Below, in pieces: positions 19,770 to 28,380 of a stretch of 64,000 nt of DNA. The notes under the pieces are model-generated. The model saw only the letters and a list, made by a program, of their open reading frames with translations, was not told where the DNA came from and searched no databases. Origin of the DNA: a virus. Location of the stretch: the IMG/VR virus record IMGVR_UViG_3300043570_001980, positions 186,001 to 250,000 of that record; one strand, given 5' to 3'. Within the stretch, counting starts at the first letter, position 1. Every line of letters starts with the position of its first letter. Both the position numbers and the translations under genes were made by a program.

Positions 19770-20675
19770 ATGTCATTATTACCAACACCACCAAAAAAAG
19801 TCAATTATCTCAACAACAGAGATATTTTGAAAGAAATTCATTTGAGTAAGAATACATATTGTTCGTTTTTAGATCCTGTAAACGATCATCAATATGATAT
19901 TATCTTGCCCAGCGTTAGCAAAATTAATCAAAAAACCATTGTCGACGCAAGACGCAATCGTGCTGACCGTATTAAACGTGAAACTGGCGTGGTCATTGAT
20001 CAAAAGAAAATCCCCAATACCGATCTTGTATTCAGAATCACCTGTTGGGAACACATACCAATGGCTCCTAAAAAGATTCCAAAAAGCCAGCAAAAAAAGC
20101 GCAAGCTTGAAGATATTTTAGATTTAGAAGAAGACGTGGTTGACTCTGTGCTTGATGAAATTGCAGAAGTTATTGAGCCTGTTGGTGACCCAACACACGT
20201 TCGTGTTAATTTTCCACCATTCTGGCATTATCGACTCACAGACCAAAAAGTACCTTACGTTGTGGGTCGAAGTCACTGGAAGGGAGATTTCGAAACTGGA
20301 GAATACAGTCGAGATCACGGTACTATGACTCGTAAGCTGGCCACAATGTTTATGAAGTTATGTGAAAGATATGCTACAAGGAGCAACTGGCGTGGATACA
20401 CCTACAACGAAGAAATGCGGGGACAAGCCTTGCTACAACTCAGTCAAATCGGATTGCAATTCGACGAATCAAAATCGCAGAACCCTTTTGCGTATTATAC
20501 TGCCGCTATCACTAATAGCTTTACTCGTGTCTTGAATATTGAGAAAAAGATGCAGAACATCCGTGATGATATTTTAGAAATTAACGGACTCAATCCATCC
20601 TGGACTCGACAAAATTCTGGCAAGGCTGGCATGGCTGCATTATCCGGACCGGTTGTATCTAGCTTGGATGAGTAG
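19770..20675 (+). CDS. 55: Late-transcription sigma factor gp55
   Basis: 301 residues. The C-terminal half has the gp55 signature: TMTRKLATMFMKLCERYATR, the RGYTYNEEMRGQALLQL segment (sigma region 2-like) and NPFAYYTAAITNSFTRVLNI, followed by IRDDILEINGLNPSWTRQ. gp55 directs host RNA polymerase to the short TATAAATA-type late promoters. T4 gp55 is 185 residues; here an N-terminal extension of over 100 residues is present, including a Lys-rich and then acidic stretch (KKIPKSQQKKRKLEDILDLE). It begins the rightward operon at a good ribosome binding site. The CATAAATA-like boxes throughout the window are its likely targets. Confidence 0.9.
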   Translation: MSLLPTPPKKVNYLNNRDILKEIHLSKNTYCSFLDPVNDHQYDIILPSVSKINQKTIVDARRNRADRIKRETGVVIDQKKIPNTDLVFRITCWEHIPMAPKKIPKSQQKKRKLEDILDLEEDVVDSVLDEIAEVIEPVGDPTHVRVNFPPFWHYRLTDQKVPYVVGRSHWKGDFETGEYSRDHGTMTRKLATMFMKLCERYATRSNWRGYTYNEEMRGQALLQLSQIGLQFDESKSQNPFAYYTAAITNSFTRVLNIEKKMQNIRDDILEINGLNPSWTRQNSGKAGMAALSGPVVSSLDE

Positions 20676-20681
20676 TATAAT
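20653..20681 (+). promoter_or_regulatory. Possible promoter abutting gp47 start
   Basis: TTGTAT, 17-base spacer, TATAAT at 20676-20681, ending six bases before the gp47 ATG. No Shine-Dalgarno sequence is present, so a transcript from here would be nearly leaderless. Confidence 0.4.
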
Positions 20682-20687
20682 CAATAG

Positions 20688-21704
20688 ATGACTAATCTAT
20701 TTCGTAAAACGGCTATTTGTACTGACATTCATTTTGGACTAAAGTCAAATAGCCTGGCACACAACCAAGACTGTGAAAATTTTATTGACTGGTTTATTGC
20801 CAAGGCCAAAGAGCAGGGCTGTGAAACTGGCATGTTCCTTGGCGACTGGCATCATCATAGAGCCAGCATTAATCTACAGACCTTGAACTTTAGTCTGCGA
20901 GCGTTGGAAAAACTGTCTAAAGCATTTGATCAGTTTTATTTTATTCCTGGCAATCACGACCTGTACTACAGAGACAAGCGTGATATTCACGGTGCCGAAT
21001 GGGCCAAACATCTACCCAACATACAGATTGTCAACGATTGGTTCAAGCAAGGCGATGTAGTTATTGCTCCCTGGTTGGTGGGAGACGATCACAAGCGCAT
21101 TTCAAAACTGTCAGCTAAATATGTTTTCGGACATTTTGAATTACCACATTTTAAAATGAATGCCATGGTAGAGATGCCGGATCATGGCGAACTACAAGCA
21201 GAGCACTTTACAGGTGTTGAAGAAGTGTATAGCGGTCACTTTCACCTAAGACAAAAAAGACAAAACATCAATTACATTGGCAATTGTTTCCCACATAATT
21301 TTGCCGATGCTGGAGACGACAAACGTGGATGTGCTATTTTAGAATGGGGGAAACCTGTAGAATATCACGCATGGCAGGACCAACCAAGATACCGTGTTCA
21401 CAAACTCAGCGAACTGCTAGATGAAAATAACAAATTGCTCGGCGACAACATGCATGTTCGAATTCAACTTGATATTGATATCAGCTACGAAGAAGCCAAC
21501 TTCATCAAAGAAACGTTCATGCAAAAACATGCCATTAGAGAAATTGGCCTAATTACAGTTAAAAATCAAGATTTAACTTTGGATTTAGCACCAGGTGAAA
21601 TTAAATTTGAAAGTGTTGATCAAATTGTCACACAACAGATCACAGACATTGAATCAGAATTTTACGATTCAAAATTACTGTTGAACATTTACCAGAGTCT
21701 ATAA
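20688..21704 (+). CDS. 47: Recombination nuclease subunit gp47 (SbcD/Mre11-like)
   Basis: 338 residues, matching T4 gp47 (339). Metallophosphoesterase motifs appear in order: DIHFG (Asp13, His15), GDWHHH (Asp53), GNHD (about 88-91) and GHFHLR near residue 180. gp47 pairs with gp46 as the Mre11-Rad50-type complex that resects DNA ends for recombination-dependent replication and host DNA breakdown. No Shine-Dalgarno sequence is visible; a TATAAT lies six bases before the ATG. Its stop overlaps the start of the adenylating enzyme (TAATG), so that foreign-looking gene is coupled to it. Confidence 0.93.
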   Translation: MTNLFRKTAICTDIHFGLKSNSLAHNQDCENFIDWFIAKAKEQGCETGMFLGDWHHHRASINLQTLNFSLRALEKLSKAFDQFYFIPGNHDLYYRDKRDIHGAEWAKHLPNIQIVNDWFKQGDVVIAPWLVGDDHKRISKLSAKYVFGHFELPHFKMNAMVEMPDHGELQAEHFTGVEEVYSGHFHLRQKRQNINYIGNCFPHNFADAGDDKRGCAILEWGKPVEYHAWQDQPRYRVHKLSELLDENNKLLGDNMHVRIQLDIDISYEEANFIKETFMQKHAIREIGLITVKNQDLTLDLAPGEIKFESVDQIVTQQITDIESEFYDSKLLLNIYQSL

Positions 21705-23155
21705 TGAAAGAAGTAATCACAAGAGATTTTATCAATCAACGTATTCGTTTTGTTGAATGTCTAAACAAAGATAAAGTCTACAATATTAAAGAGTTCAACG
21801 ACACAATTAACTATTGGAAAATTATTTTGTACGAAGGGTACAATCTAAGGCCAGGTAACAGAATTTGCATTTATGATTCCACCATTGGATTTTTATATAC
21901 CAGTTTGTTTTTTGCGGCAGCCGAGCTTGGTCTTGAAATCATTACTCCTCCCGAAAAAGCCACAGACGAGTCTGGATATGTAGAACATTTGGAAATCATG
22001 ACTCAAGAACAGGGTCTGTTTGATGCTGCCATCATTGATGAGATTAACCAAAAAAGTTCTAATGTATCGGCCATGGCACAACGATATTGTAAATCTATTA
22101 TCTCTGACCAGGCTTTCTTTTCTTATAAGATCAAAGATGATCAATTATACAAATATCTAGTAGATAACGTTCTTTGTACAGAAGATTCTATTCTGGTACA
22201 TGCAACTACCAGTGGTAGCACTGGGATTCCCAAACCATTGAAATACACACACAAACAACTGCACAGAATTGCTGTGAGAAATATTGATGTTCTTGGTTAT
22301 AAAAATAATTCTGTGTGTCACACAAGAAATCTGCATCATTCATTTATATTAATGACCCACTTCTTGCCGTCAATACACGCATCTGAAGAGCATTATAGTT
22401 TTCCGTTAGGTCGTTGGGAAAATATTAAAGAATTCATTGAGCTGATTAAACAATTAGAAATTTCCAAAGTAGCAATAACTTATAAAGGACTAATCGACAA
22501 TGTATTTTCTATTATGACCAAGTCTGGAGATCAGTTTAAGCATAATATTTCAATTATCGTCGGCGGGTTTCATGTCAGCAACGAATTTATTAAACTAGTA
22601 AAACAAGTAAACATTCAGGAGATTCTTAGTTTATTTGGAACCAATGAAACATTTGGTCCGTTGTTTGTCAAGCATATTAAACAGAGCCAGGATCTTTCCA
22701 CATATCGTCCCGATTGGTATCCACCAACAGATGGAGATTTTTTTACAATCACCGGTGTAGAAAATAAAATTTCTGTTACTGCGGATTCAATTGGTATTAA
22801 AGATATAGTTGTTGAGGATACACTGATCGGAGATAACATCGCAGGATACATACACAAGGGTCGAGAAAATTTATTTAGGATTAACGAAATATATTTTACA
22901 ATTCCCGAAATACACGAAACTGTTGTTCCGTATTGTGATGGAGATTTTGATATTTGTGTGGATGCATCAAATCAAAAATTATATCTTGCTGTCTGGAGTG
23001 GCGCAGTTGAATTTGAAAAATTAAATTTAGCAATGAAAGAAAAATTTAAATTGTTACAATTTGACAAGTATTCCAGACTAGATCGAGACAACTATAGCGG
23101 GTTCAAGGTCAACATGAATTTGTTAAGAAACTTTTTTAACACAATAAAAGAATAA
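21704..23155 (+). CDS. ANL-superfamily adenylating enzyme (AMP-dependent synthetase/ligase-like)
   Basis: 483 residues. The phosphate-binding A3 motif TTSGSTGIPK is at residues 168-177, the A5-type motif FGTNETFG at 311-318, an A7/A8-like hinge GRENLFRINEIYFTIPEI near residue 390, and an A10-like C-terminal lysine context (DRDNYSGFKVNMNLL). All core ANL elements are therefore present, which suggests an active enzyme that activates a carboxylic acid as an acyl-AMP; the substrate cannot be read from the sequence. The length suits a stand-alone ligase or A-domain without carrier protein. It overlaps the gp47 stop by one base and is followed by a terminator, lying between gp47 and gp46. T4 has nothing comparable there. 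Confidence 0.85.
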   Translation: MKEVITRDFINQRIRFVECLNKDKVYNIKEFNDTINYWKIILYEGYNLRPGNRICIYDSTIGFLYTSLFFAAAELGLEIITPPEKATDESGYVEHLEIMTQEQGLFDAAIIDEINQKSSNVSAMAQRYCKSIISDQAFFSYKIKDDQLYKYLVDNVLCTEDSILVHATTSGSTGIPKPLKYTHKQLHRIAVRNIDVLGYKNNSVCHTRNLHHSFILMTHFLPSIHASEEHYSFPLGRWENIKEFIELIKQLEISKVAITYKGLIDNVFSIMTKSGDQFKHNISIIVGGFHVSNEFIKLVKQVNIQEILSLFGTNETFGPLFVKHIKQSQDLSTYRPDWYPPTDGDFFTITGVENKISVTADSIGIKDIVVEDTLIGDNIAGYIHKGRENLFRINEIYFTIPEIHETVVPYCDGDFDICVDASNQKLYLAVWSGAVEFEKLNLAMKEKFKLLQFDKYSRLDRDNYSGFKVNMNLLRNFFNTIKE

Positions 23156-23159
23156 TGCA

Positions 23160-23187
23160 GTCAACCGTTATGGTTGGCCTTTTCTCT
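23160..23187 (+). terminator. Terminator between the adenylating enzyme and gp46
   Basis: Stem GTCAACC (23160-23166) with GGTTGGC (23172-23178), loop GTTAT, one G-U pair, followed by CTTTTCTCTT. It begins five bases after the stop of the ligase gene. Confidence 0.6.
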
Positions 23188-23203
23188 TAAAATACTGTAC
23201 AAT
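23174..23203 (+). promoter_or_regulatory. Possible promoter abutting gp46 start
   Basis: TTGGCC at 23174, 18-base spacer, TACAAT at 23198-23203, six bases before the GTG start of gp46. The -35 half overlaps the terminator stem. No Shine-Dalgarno sequence is visible, so the message may be leaderless. Confidence 0.35.
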
Positions 23204-23209
23204 ACAACT

Positions 23210-24973
23210 GTGATTAATATTAAAACTCTGACTGTTAAAAACTTTATGAGCGTGGGTAATTCTACTCAAGCCGTTGATTTTGATCGTAAAGATCTTACAC
23301 TTGTGCTAGGTGAGAATCTTGACCTTGGTGGAGATGGCAGTCGGAACGGTACCGGTAAAACTACTATTATCAATGCTCTTAGCTATTCATTATACGGGCA
23401 GGCATTGACCAATATTCGCAAAGACAATCTTGTTAACAAGACCAATGGCAAAAACATGTTGGTCAGTTTAGATTTTGAAGTGAGTGGGAAAAATTATCGA
23501 ATTGAGCGTGGTCGAAAACCCAACGTGTTGAAGTTTTATGTCAACAGTCAAGAACAAGAAATCACCGACGATAGCCAAGGAGACAGCAGAGAAACACAGG
23601 ATGCTATTGAACACATACTTGGTATGAGTCACGATATGTTTAGACATATTCTAGCACTTAACACTTATACTGAACCTTTTTTAAGTCTCAAAGCCAACGA
23701 TCAGCGAACTTTGATCGAACAGTTGTTGGGAATAACGTTGCTGAGTGAAAAGGCTGAACGTATTAAAGAATTAAACAGAGAAACCAAGGACTCTATCAGC
23801 CAGGAAGAGTTTAGAATACGTGCAGTTCAAGAAGCAAACAAACGGATTGAAGAACAAATTGACAGTTTAAAGCGTAGACAAACATTATGGATTACCAAGC
23901 GAGCTGAAGAAATTACCAAACTACAGACAGCGTTAGAAGCATTACAAGAGATTGATATTGATGCAGAAATTACTGCACACCGTGAACATACTGCTTGGGA
24001 TAATAGAAGAAAAGCATTCAACGACTTGCAAACTAAACTAAGTCGAGCAAAGCTAGAAGTTCAACGTGAAGAAAAAACAATTAAAAAATTGTCTGATGAG
24101 ATTGTTTCATTAGAAGCACATACCTGTCACACTTGCGGACAGGCATTTCATGATGAGAAACACGAGCAAGTGTTGACTAATAAACGCACTGACTTAGCTG
24201 ATGCAAGAACACGATGCACCGAGCAAACTACCGAAGTCAGTGAAATTCAAAACGAGTTAGATGATATCGGCGCAGTCGGCAAACCTCCAGTGATGTTCTA
24301 TGACAACGAAGAAGATGCTATTCATCATCGTGCTACATTGGCCAACCTACAAACACAGATTGATAGCAAGCAACAAGAACAAGATCCGTATGCTGAACAA
24401 ATTAGCGACATGCAAGAACAAGCATTGCAGGTGGTTGACTATGTTGGATTAAATGATCTAACCAGAATGCAAGAACATCAAGACTTCTTGTTGAAGTTAT
24501 TGACTTCAAAAGATAGTTTTATTCGCAAAAAGATTATTGAGCAAAATTTAAGTTATTTAAATGCTCGACTAACGCACTATCTAGATAAAATTGGGTTGCC
24601 GCATCAGGTTGTATTTCAAAATGATCTCAGTGTTGAAATTACCGAACTGGGCCGTGACTTAGACTTTGATAACTTATCGCGTGGTGAACGCAATAGACTT
24701 ATACTGTCAATGTCCTGGGCATTCCGTGATGTTTGGGAAAGCTTATATCATCCAATCAATGTGTTGTTCATTGACGAACTTGTTGATTCAGGTATGGATA
24801 CCCAGGGTGTTGAAAACAGTCTTGCACTACTTAAAAAGATGAGTAGAGAACGTCATAAAAGTATTTGGTTAGTAAGTCACCGAGATGAACTTGCTGGTCG
24901 TGTAGAAAATATTTTACGTGTTGTAAAAGAAAATGGATTTACATCCTATAACAATGATGTAGAGATGGCCTGA
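23210..24973 (+). CDS. 46: Recombination nuclease subunit gp46 (SbcC/Rad50-like ATPase)
   Basis: 587 residues from a GTG start; T4 gp46 is 560. A start at the TTG at 23174 would add twelve residues unlike the family N terminus, whereas INIKTLTVKNFMSVGN matches it. Walker A is SRNGTGKTT (about residues 44-52); two coiled-coil arms flank the Rad50 zinc-hook CHTCGQ; the ABC signature is LSRGERNRL and Walker B is VLFIDELVDSGMD, near the C terminus. gp46 powers the gp47 nuclease in DNA-end resection. Its stop overlaps the next ATG (TGATG). Separation from gp47 by an adenylating enzyme gene and a terminator is unusual. Confidence 0.93.
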   Translation: MINIKTLTVKNFMSVGNSTQAVDFDRKDLTLVLGENLDLGGDGSRNGTGKTTIINALSYSLYGQALTNIRKDNLVNKTNGKNMLVSLDFEVSGKNYRIERGRKPNVLKFYVNSQEQEITDDSQGDSRETQDAIEHILGMSHDMFRHILALNTYTEPFLSLKANDQRTLIEQLLGITLLSEKAERIKELNRETKDSISQEEFRIRAVQEANKRIEEQIDSLKRRQTLWITKRAEEITKLQTALEALQEIDIDAEITAHREHTAWDNRRKAFNDLQTKLSRAKLEVQREEKTIKKLSDEIVSLEAHTCHTCGQAFHDEKHEQVLTNKRTDLADARTRCTEQTTEVSEIQNELDDIGAVGKPPVMFYDNEEDAIHHRATLANLQTQIDSKQQEQDPYAEQISDMQEQALQVVDYVGLNDLTRMQEHQDFLLKLLTSKDSFIRKKIIEQNLSYLNARLTHYLDKIGLPHQVVFQNDLSVEITELGRDLDFDNLSRGERNRLILSMSWAFRDVWESLYHPINVLFIDELVDSGMDTQGVENSLALLKKMSRERHKSIWLVSHRDELAGRVENILRVVKENGFTSYNNDVEMA

Positions 24974-25512
24974 TGCTTGAGTTTGAGTTAGAAATAGCAT
25001 CATCACAAGGTCGCACACCAGGATACCTACGGGTAGATGACCAAAAGACACACCTGTCAGATCCATTGATACATGCTAAATTTATTATTCAAGACCTAGG
25101 ACAATTAAAACTTGTGTTTGGCGGCAAGACAGAAAACGATACGGTAATAGACAGTAATGGTAATATTGTTGCTGATACAGAATTTAGAATCCTTAATATT
25201 AGATGCAATCAAATCAAACTAGAACCCTGGATACTAACTGATTTTGTTTATTACCCTGATTACTTTAGCGGGTATCTACAACAGTTTCCAGACTCTCCGA
25301 TAACTATTACTAGCCCATATCAATATAATTTTCCCGGAACAATAGAATTTAATTGGGTTTCTAATTTTTGGGATTGGTATTTTGAAGAAAAAAATAAACG
25401 AGAAGTCATTGGTTTCTTAGAAAAAGATCCTGATCGTGTTTGGAAGTTTCGTGGCAGTTTAGATCCCTGTGAGGATCTAGTAGAAAAAATAAAAGAACTA
25501 ATACAGCTATGA
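24973..25512 (+). CDS. Protein of unknown function between gp46 and the radical SAM gene
   Basis: 179 residues, not recognised. It is rich in aromatic and beta-forming residues (LEPWILTDFVYYPDYFSGYL, then EFNWVSNFWDWYFEEKN) and has no signal peptide or membrane segment. It starts on the gp46 stop (TGATG) and overlaps the next gene by four bases (ATGA), so it is translationally coupled to both. That arrangement suggests a role with the radical SAM protein or with gp46, but nothing in the sequence gives a function. Confidence 0.75.
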   Translation: MLEFELEIASSQGRTPGYLRVDDQKTHLSDPLIHAKFIIQDLGQLKLVFGGKTENDTVIDSNGNIVADTEFRILNIRCNQIKLEPWILTDFVYYPDYFSGYLQQFPDSPITITSPYQYNFPGTIEFNWVSNFWDWYFEEKNKREVIGFLEKDPDRVWKFRGSLDPCEDLVEKIKELIQL

Positions 25513-27086
25513 AACGATTTGCATTTATCAACGTACCAAGTCAAGAGTTAGAAAGACCACCAGCCGCCGCCGCGGCCATAAGTGCTTGTGTACGTAGTGC
25601 TGGTTGGGAATGTAACGTGTATGATTTTAATTTGTTTTTACACAGCAATGTAACTACAGATGTGTGGGTTGAACTTGAACAATACTGGCGTTGCAAAAAA
25701 TATACACTAGAACCCGAAACTCAACAAATATTAAATGACACCATTGATCAATTTTTAACAACTGTAGCTGAGTTTGAGCCTGACATGGTTGGGATTTCTG
25801 TGTTTACTAGATTCAGTGTTATCCCTGCCAGTGTGATGTTGCAGAAGGTACGAGATCAATTAAACTGTAAAATTGTCATAGGCGGAGCAGGTAGCTATGC
25901 TTGGCCAGGAAGTTTGCCAAATTTAACCAAGAACCCGCTGGCATTAGATGCCACAACGTTTGCTGACTATGCACTAAAGACCGGATTAGTTGATTACTAC
26001 ATCCAAGGAGAAGGTGAACAGGCCATCATTGAATTATTAAATGGCAATGATAACTCCAACGGAGTTAACGGAAACCCAGCAGTTCAAATTCGTAAATTAG
26101 ACAAGCTGCCGCATCCTGAATACGAAGGCATTGACCCATCAAATTACTATTACACATCTGAGCCGGGAATTTATATCACTGCATCAAGAGGCTGTGTTAG
26201 GAATTGCAAATTTTGTAGTATTTCAGACATGTGGCCAAAGTATACTTCTCGTAGTGCCGATGATATTGTAAAAGAAATTATCAACGGAAAGAAAAAATAC
26301 AATGTCAACCTATTTCACTTTACCGACAGTTTAATCAACGGTAATATGAAAATGTGGAGAGAAGTAAATCAGCAATTAGTACAAGCTAAAAAACAAGACG
26401 TCAGTTTAGAACCAATAAAATATCTTGGTCAGTTTATTTGTAGAACAAGATTTGATCAAACTGAAAAAGACTGGGAGTTAATGGCCAAGGCTGGTTGTAA
26501 TATGCTGGTCACTGGATTTGAATCTTACAGTCCTCATGTTAGAAAACACATGGGTAAAAATCACACCAATGCAGATATTGATTTCCATTTTGCACAGTCA
26601 GCATATTACGGAATTAAGAATGTTTGTTTAATGTTTGTTGGATACCCTGTTGAAACATTGGAAGACCATAATTATAATATTGAATTTTTACACCGGTATC
26701 AAAAATATGCTCGAGCAGGAGTGATTCACATGGTACGTTGGGGGTACACTGGTATGTTCCGTGAAGAAGGCAAGCTAGCTGGTGATTCAAAAGTAAAACT
26801 AATTACTGATCCAGACTTTGCCAAACGTTTTCATAACCTACCACAAGGGCTTCGTGACATTGCACTGGGCTTTGGATGGGTAAATGAATTAAACCCAACA
26901 CTCACACTAAAAGAACGCATCCGTCGTCGACTAGAGTTACACGAAGTAAGTGTAAAACTAGGATGGCCACAGACTCGTAACAGAGAAGAGTTACAAATTT
27001 TATATAACATTTTACAAAACCTTGACAAGAATGTCATCAACACTCAGGATTTTGAAAACTTAGAAACCTTATTAGATTTTCATTAA
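25509..27086 (+). CDS. Radical SAM protein of the B12-binding-domain architecture
   Basis: 525 residues. The radical SAM cluster motif is CVRNCKFC at residues 229-236 (CX3CX2C), in the context YITASRGCVRNCKFCSI. The N-terminal ~200 residues resemble the Rossmann-like B12-binding domain found ahead of such cores (FINVPSQELERPPAAAAAIS, PDMVGISVF, VIGGAGSYAW, YYIQGEGEQAIIELL). The cobalamin-ligating DxHxxG is not obvious, so B12 may not be bound base-off. Related enzymes carry out methylations, cyclisations and other radical chemistry; the substrate is unknown. The gene overlaps the upstream unknown ORF by ATGA, so it is integral to the gp46 operon. Confidence 0.85.
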   Translation: MKRFAFINVPSQELERPPAAAAAISACVRSAGWECNVYDFNLFLHSNVTTDVWVELEQYWRCKKYTLEPETQQILNDTIDQFLTTVAEFEPDMVGISVFTRFSVIPASVMLQKVRDQLNCKIVIGGAGSYAWPGSLPNLTKNPLALDATTFADYALKTGLVDYYIQGEGEQAIIELLNGNDNSNGVNGNPAVQIRKLDKLPHPEYEGIDPSNYYYTSEPGIYITASRGCVRNCKFCSISDMWPKYTSRSADDIVKEIINGKKKYNVNLFHFTDSLINGNMKMWREVNQQLVQAKKQDVSLEPIKYLGQFICRTRFDQTEKDWELMAKAGCNMLVTGFESYSPHVRKHMGKNHTNADIDFHFAQSAYYGIKNVCLMFVGYPVETLEDHNYNIEFLHRYQKYARAGVIHMVRWGYTGMFREEGKLAGDSKVKLITDPDFAKRFHNLPQGLRDIALGFGWVNELNPTLTLKERIRRRLELHEVSVKLGWPQTRNREELQILYNILQNLDKNVINTQDFENLETLLDFH

Positions 27087-27148
27087 ATTTTTACACTTAG
27101 ATCAACGGAGATGATAACTATACAGCAAGGATAAATCACACACAACAT

Positions 27149-27577
27149 ATGACATGGCTATTTCAAGACACCCCAGTTGAGACATTGCCCGAAGAGTGTG
27201 TTGGATTTGTTTACTTGATTACAAATAATCTCACTGGTCGCAAGTACATAGGCAAAAAACTCGCAAAATTTTCAAAAACCACATACAAAACAGTAACACA
27301 AAAAAACGGCATAAAAAAGCGGAAGAAGATACGCTCGAAGATTGATTCAGATTGGAGAGAGTACTACGGGTCAAGCCCAGAATTAACCGCAGACGTAATC
27401 AAACTAGGCACCGAAAACTTCACCAGAGAAATACTTTATTATTGCAACTCCAAATCAGAATGCAGTTACATTGAAGCAAGAGAACAATTTTCAAGACGAG
27501 TATTAGAATCGCAAGATTATTACAACGGCCATATACAAGTTAGAGTACACGGTAGTCATATTAGAGGAAAACTATGA
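27149..27577 (+). CDS. GIY-YIG-like nuclease domain protein
   Basis: 142 residues. Residues about 19-38 read GFVYLITNNLTGRKYIGKKL, a clear GIY-YIG-type strand pair. A basic stretch (GIKKRKKIRSKI) and SDWREYYGSS follow, then EARE near residue 110 that may supply the catalytic Glu. This layout is common in small T4-like phage proteins annotated as putative endonucleases. It may be a homing-type endonuclease or a DNA-processing protein. It starts 62 bases after the radical SAM gene and overlaps the next gene by four bases (ATGA). Confidence 0.7.
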   Translation: MTWLFQDTPVETLPEECVGFVYLITNNLTGRKYIGKKLAKFSKTTYKTVTQKNGIKKRKKIRSKIDSDWREYYGSSPELTADVIKLGTENFTREILYYCNSKSECSYIEAREQFSRRVLESQDYYNGHIQVRVHGSHIRGKL

Positions 27578-28380
27578 GTGAAATTTTTTTACAAAAGTTT
27601 TATGACAATGTCAAAGATTTGTCTTGGCCTCAACTTATTGAAACCTACAGTGACTTTGTAAAATTGCCCGATAGTATCAAAAACGAATGTTATCAACAGC
27701 ATGGACTAGAATCAACACTGAATCAAATTGAAGATTCCGATTACTGGCTTGCCAGTCATCGGTCCAGGGTAGTGGTGTACCGACATCATTCTTTGGTGTT
27801 TATACCTGTGCCAAAATGCGGATTTATTTACTATCATGATTTGTTTACTCGTATAGGGTGGGAACAAATTACCCTGGACAAAGTAAATTTTGATCAGCAC
27901 ATTGTTTTTACTGCTATCATGAATCCAACGGATCGATATCTCAAAGGCTTAACTGAGTGGTTCTGGAAAAGAATTAGATTTGATAATTTTGACAATTTAG
28001 AACAGCAAGAACTATTTTTTAACATAGCATCTGACATACTGATTACTGATATACACACAATGCCATACACCGTCGAATATCAAGGTATTATCAATAAGAT
28101 ACATTGGATTCCGTCTGACAACTTGTCTGACAACGAAGTAAAACAATCAATGATGCATTTGTTTAAAAAACACAATTACAATATACAGCTACCACTTGAC
28201 GACCCCCGATTACATCAATCCAACCCAAAAAAACTAAAGCTTTACCAGGCATTAAAAAATGTACACATCCGTAAAAAACAAAAAACTTTTGAATTGTTGT
28301 ACGTTTTTTTAGCAGAAGATTTAAAATTTTACCGGCAGCTAGTTAATAAATTTGACCCAACTTGGTCTAAAAACATTTAA
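27574..28380 (+). CDS. Sulfotransferase-like protein
   Basis: 268 residues. Two segments look like PAPS-dependent sulfotransferases of the Sulfotransfer_2 type: FIPVPKCGFIYYHDLF near residue 75, in place of the 5'-phosphosulfate loop usually seen as HIPKCGGT, and FTAIMNPTDRYLKGLTEWF near residue 115, in place of the 3'-phosphate motif RNPxxRxxS. The loop lacks the usual Gly-Thr and the Arg of RNP is Met, so binding or activity may be altered. If active it would transfer sulfate to a carbohydrate or other acceptor. It is coupled to the GIY-YIG gene by an ATGA overlap and is the last gene before a 456-base hairpin-rich gap. Confidence 0.55.
   Translation: MSEIFLQKFYDNVKDLSWPQLIETYSDFVKLPDSIKNECYQQHGLESTLNQIEDSDYWLASHRSRVVVYRHHSLVFIPVPKCGFIYYHDLFTRIGWEQITLDKVNFDQHIVFTAIMNPTDRYLKGLTEWFWKRIRFDNFDNLEQQELFFNIASDILITDIHTMPYTVEYQGIINKIHWIPSDNLSDNEVKQSMMHLFKKHNYNIQLPLDDPRLHQSNPKKLKLYQALKNVHIRKKQKTFELLYVFLAEDLKFYRQLVNKFDPTWSKNI

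Noticed and set aside
23174-23209. TTG start for gp46 at 23174
   Set aside because: It would lie inside the terminator stem and add residues not like the gp46 N terminus; the GTG at 23210 matches the family start.
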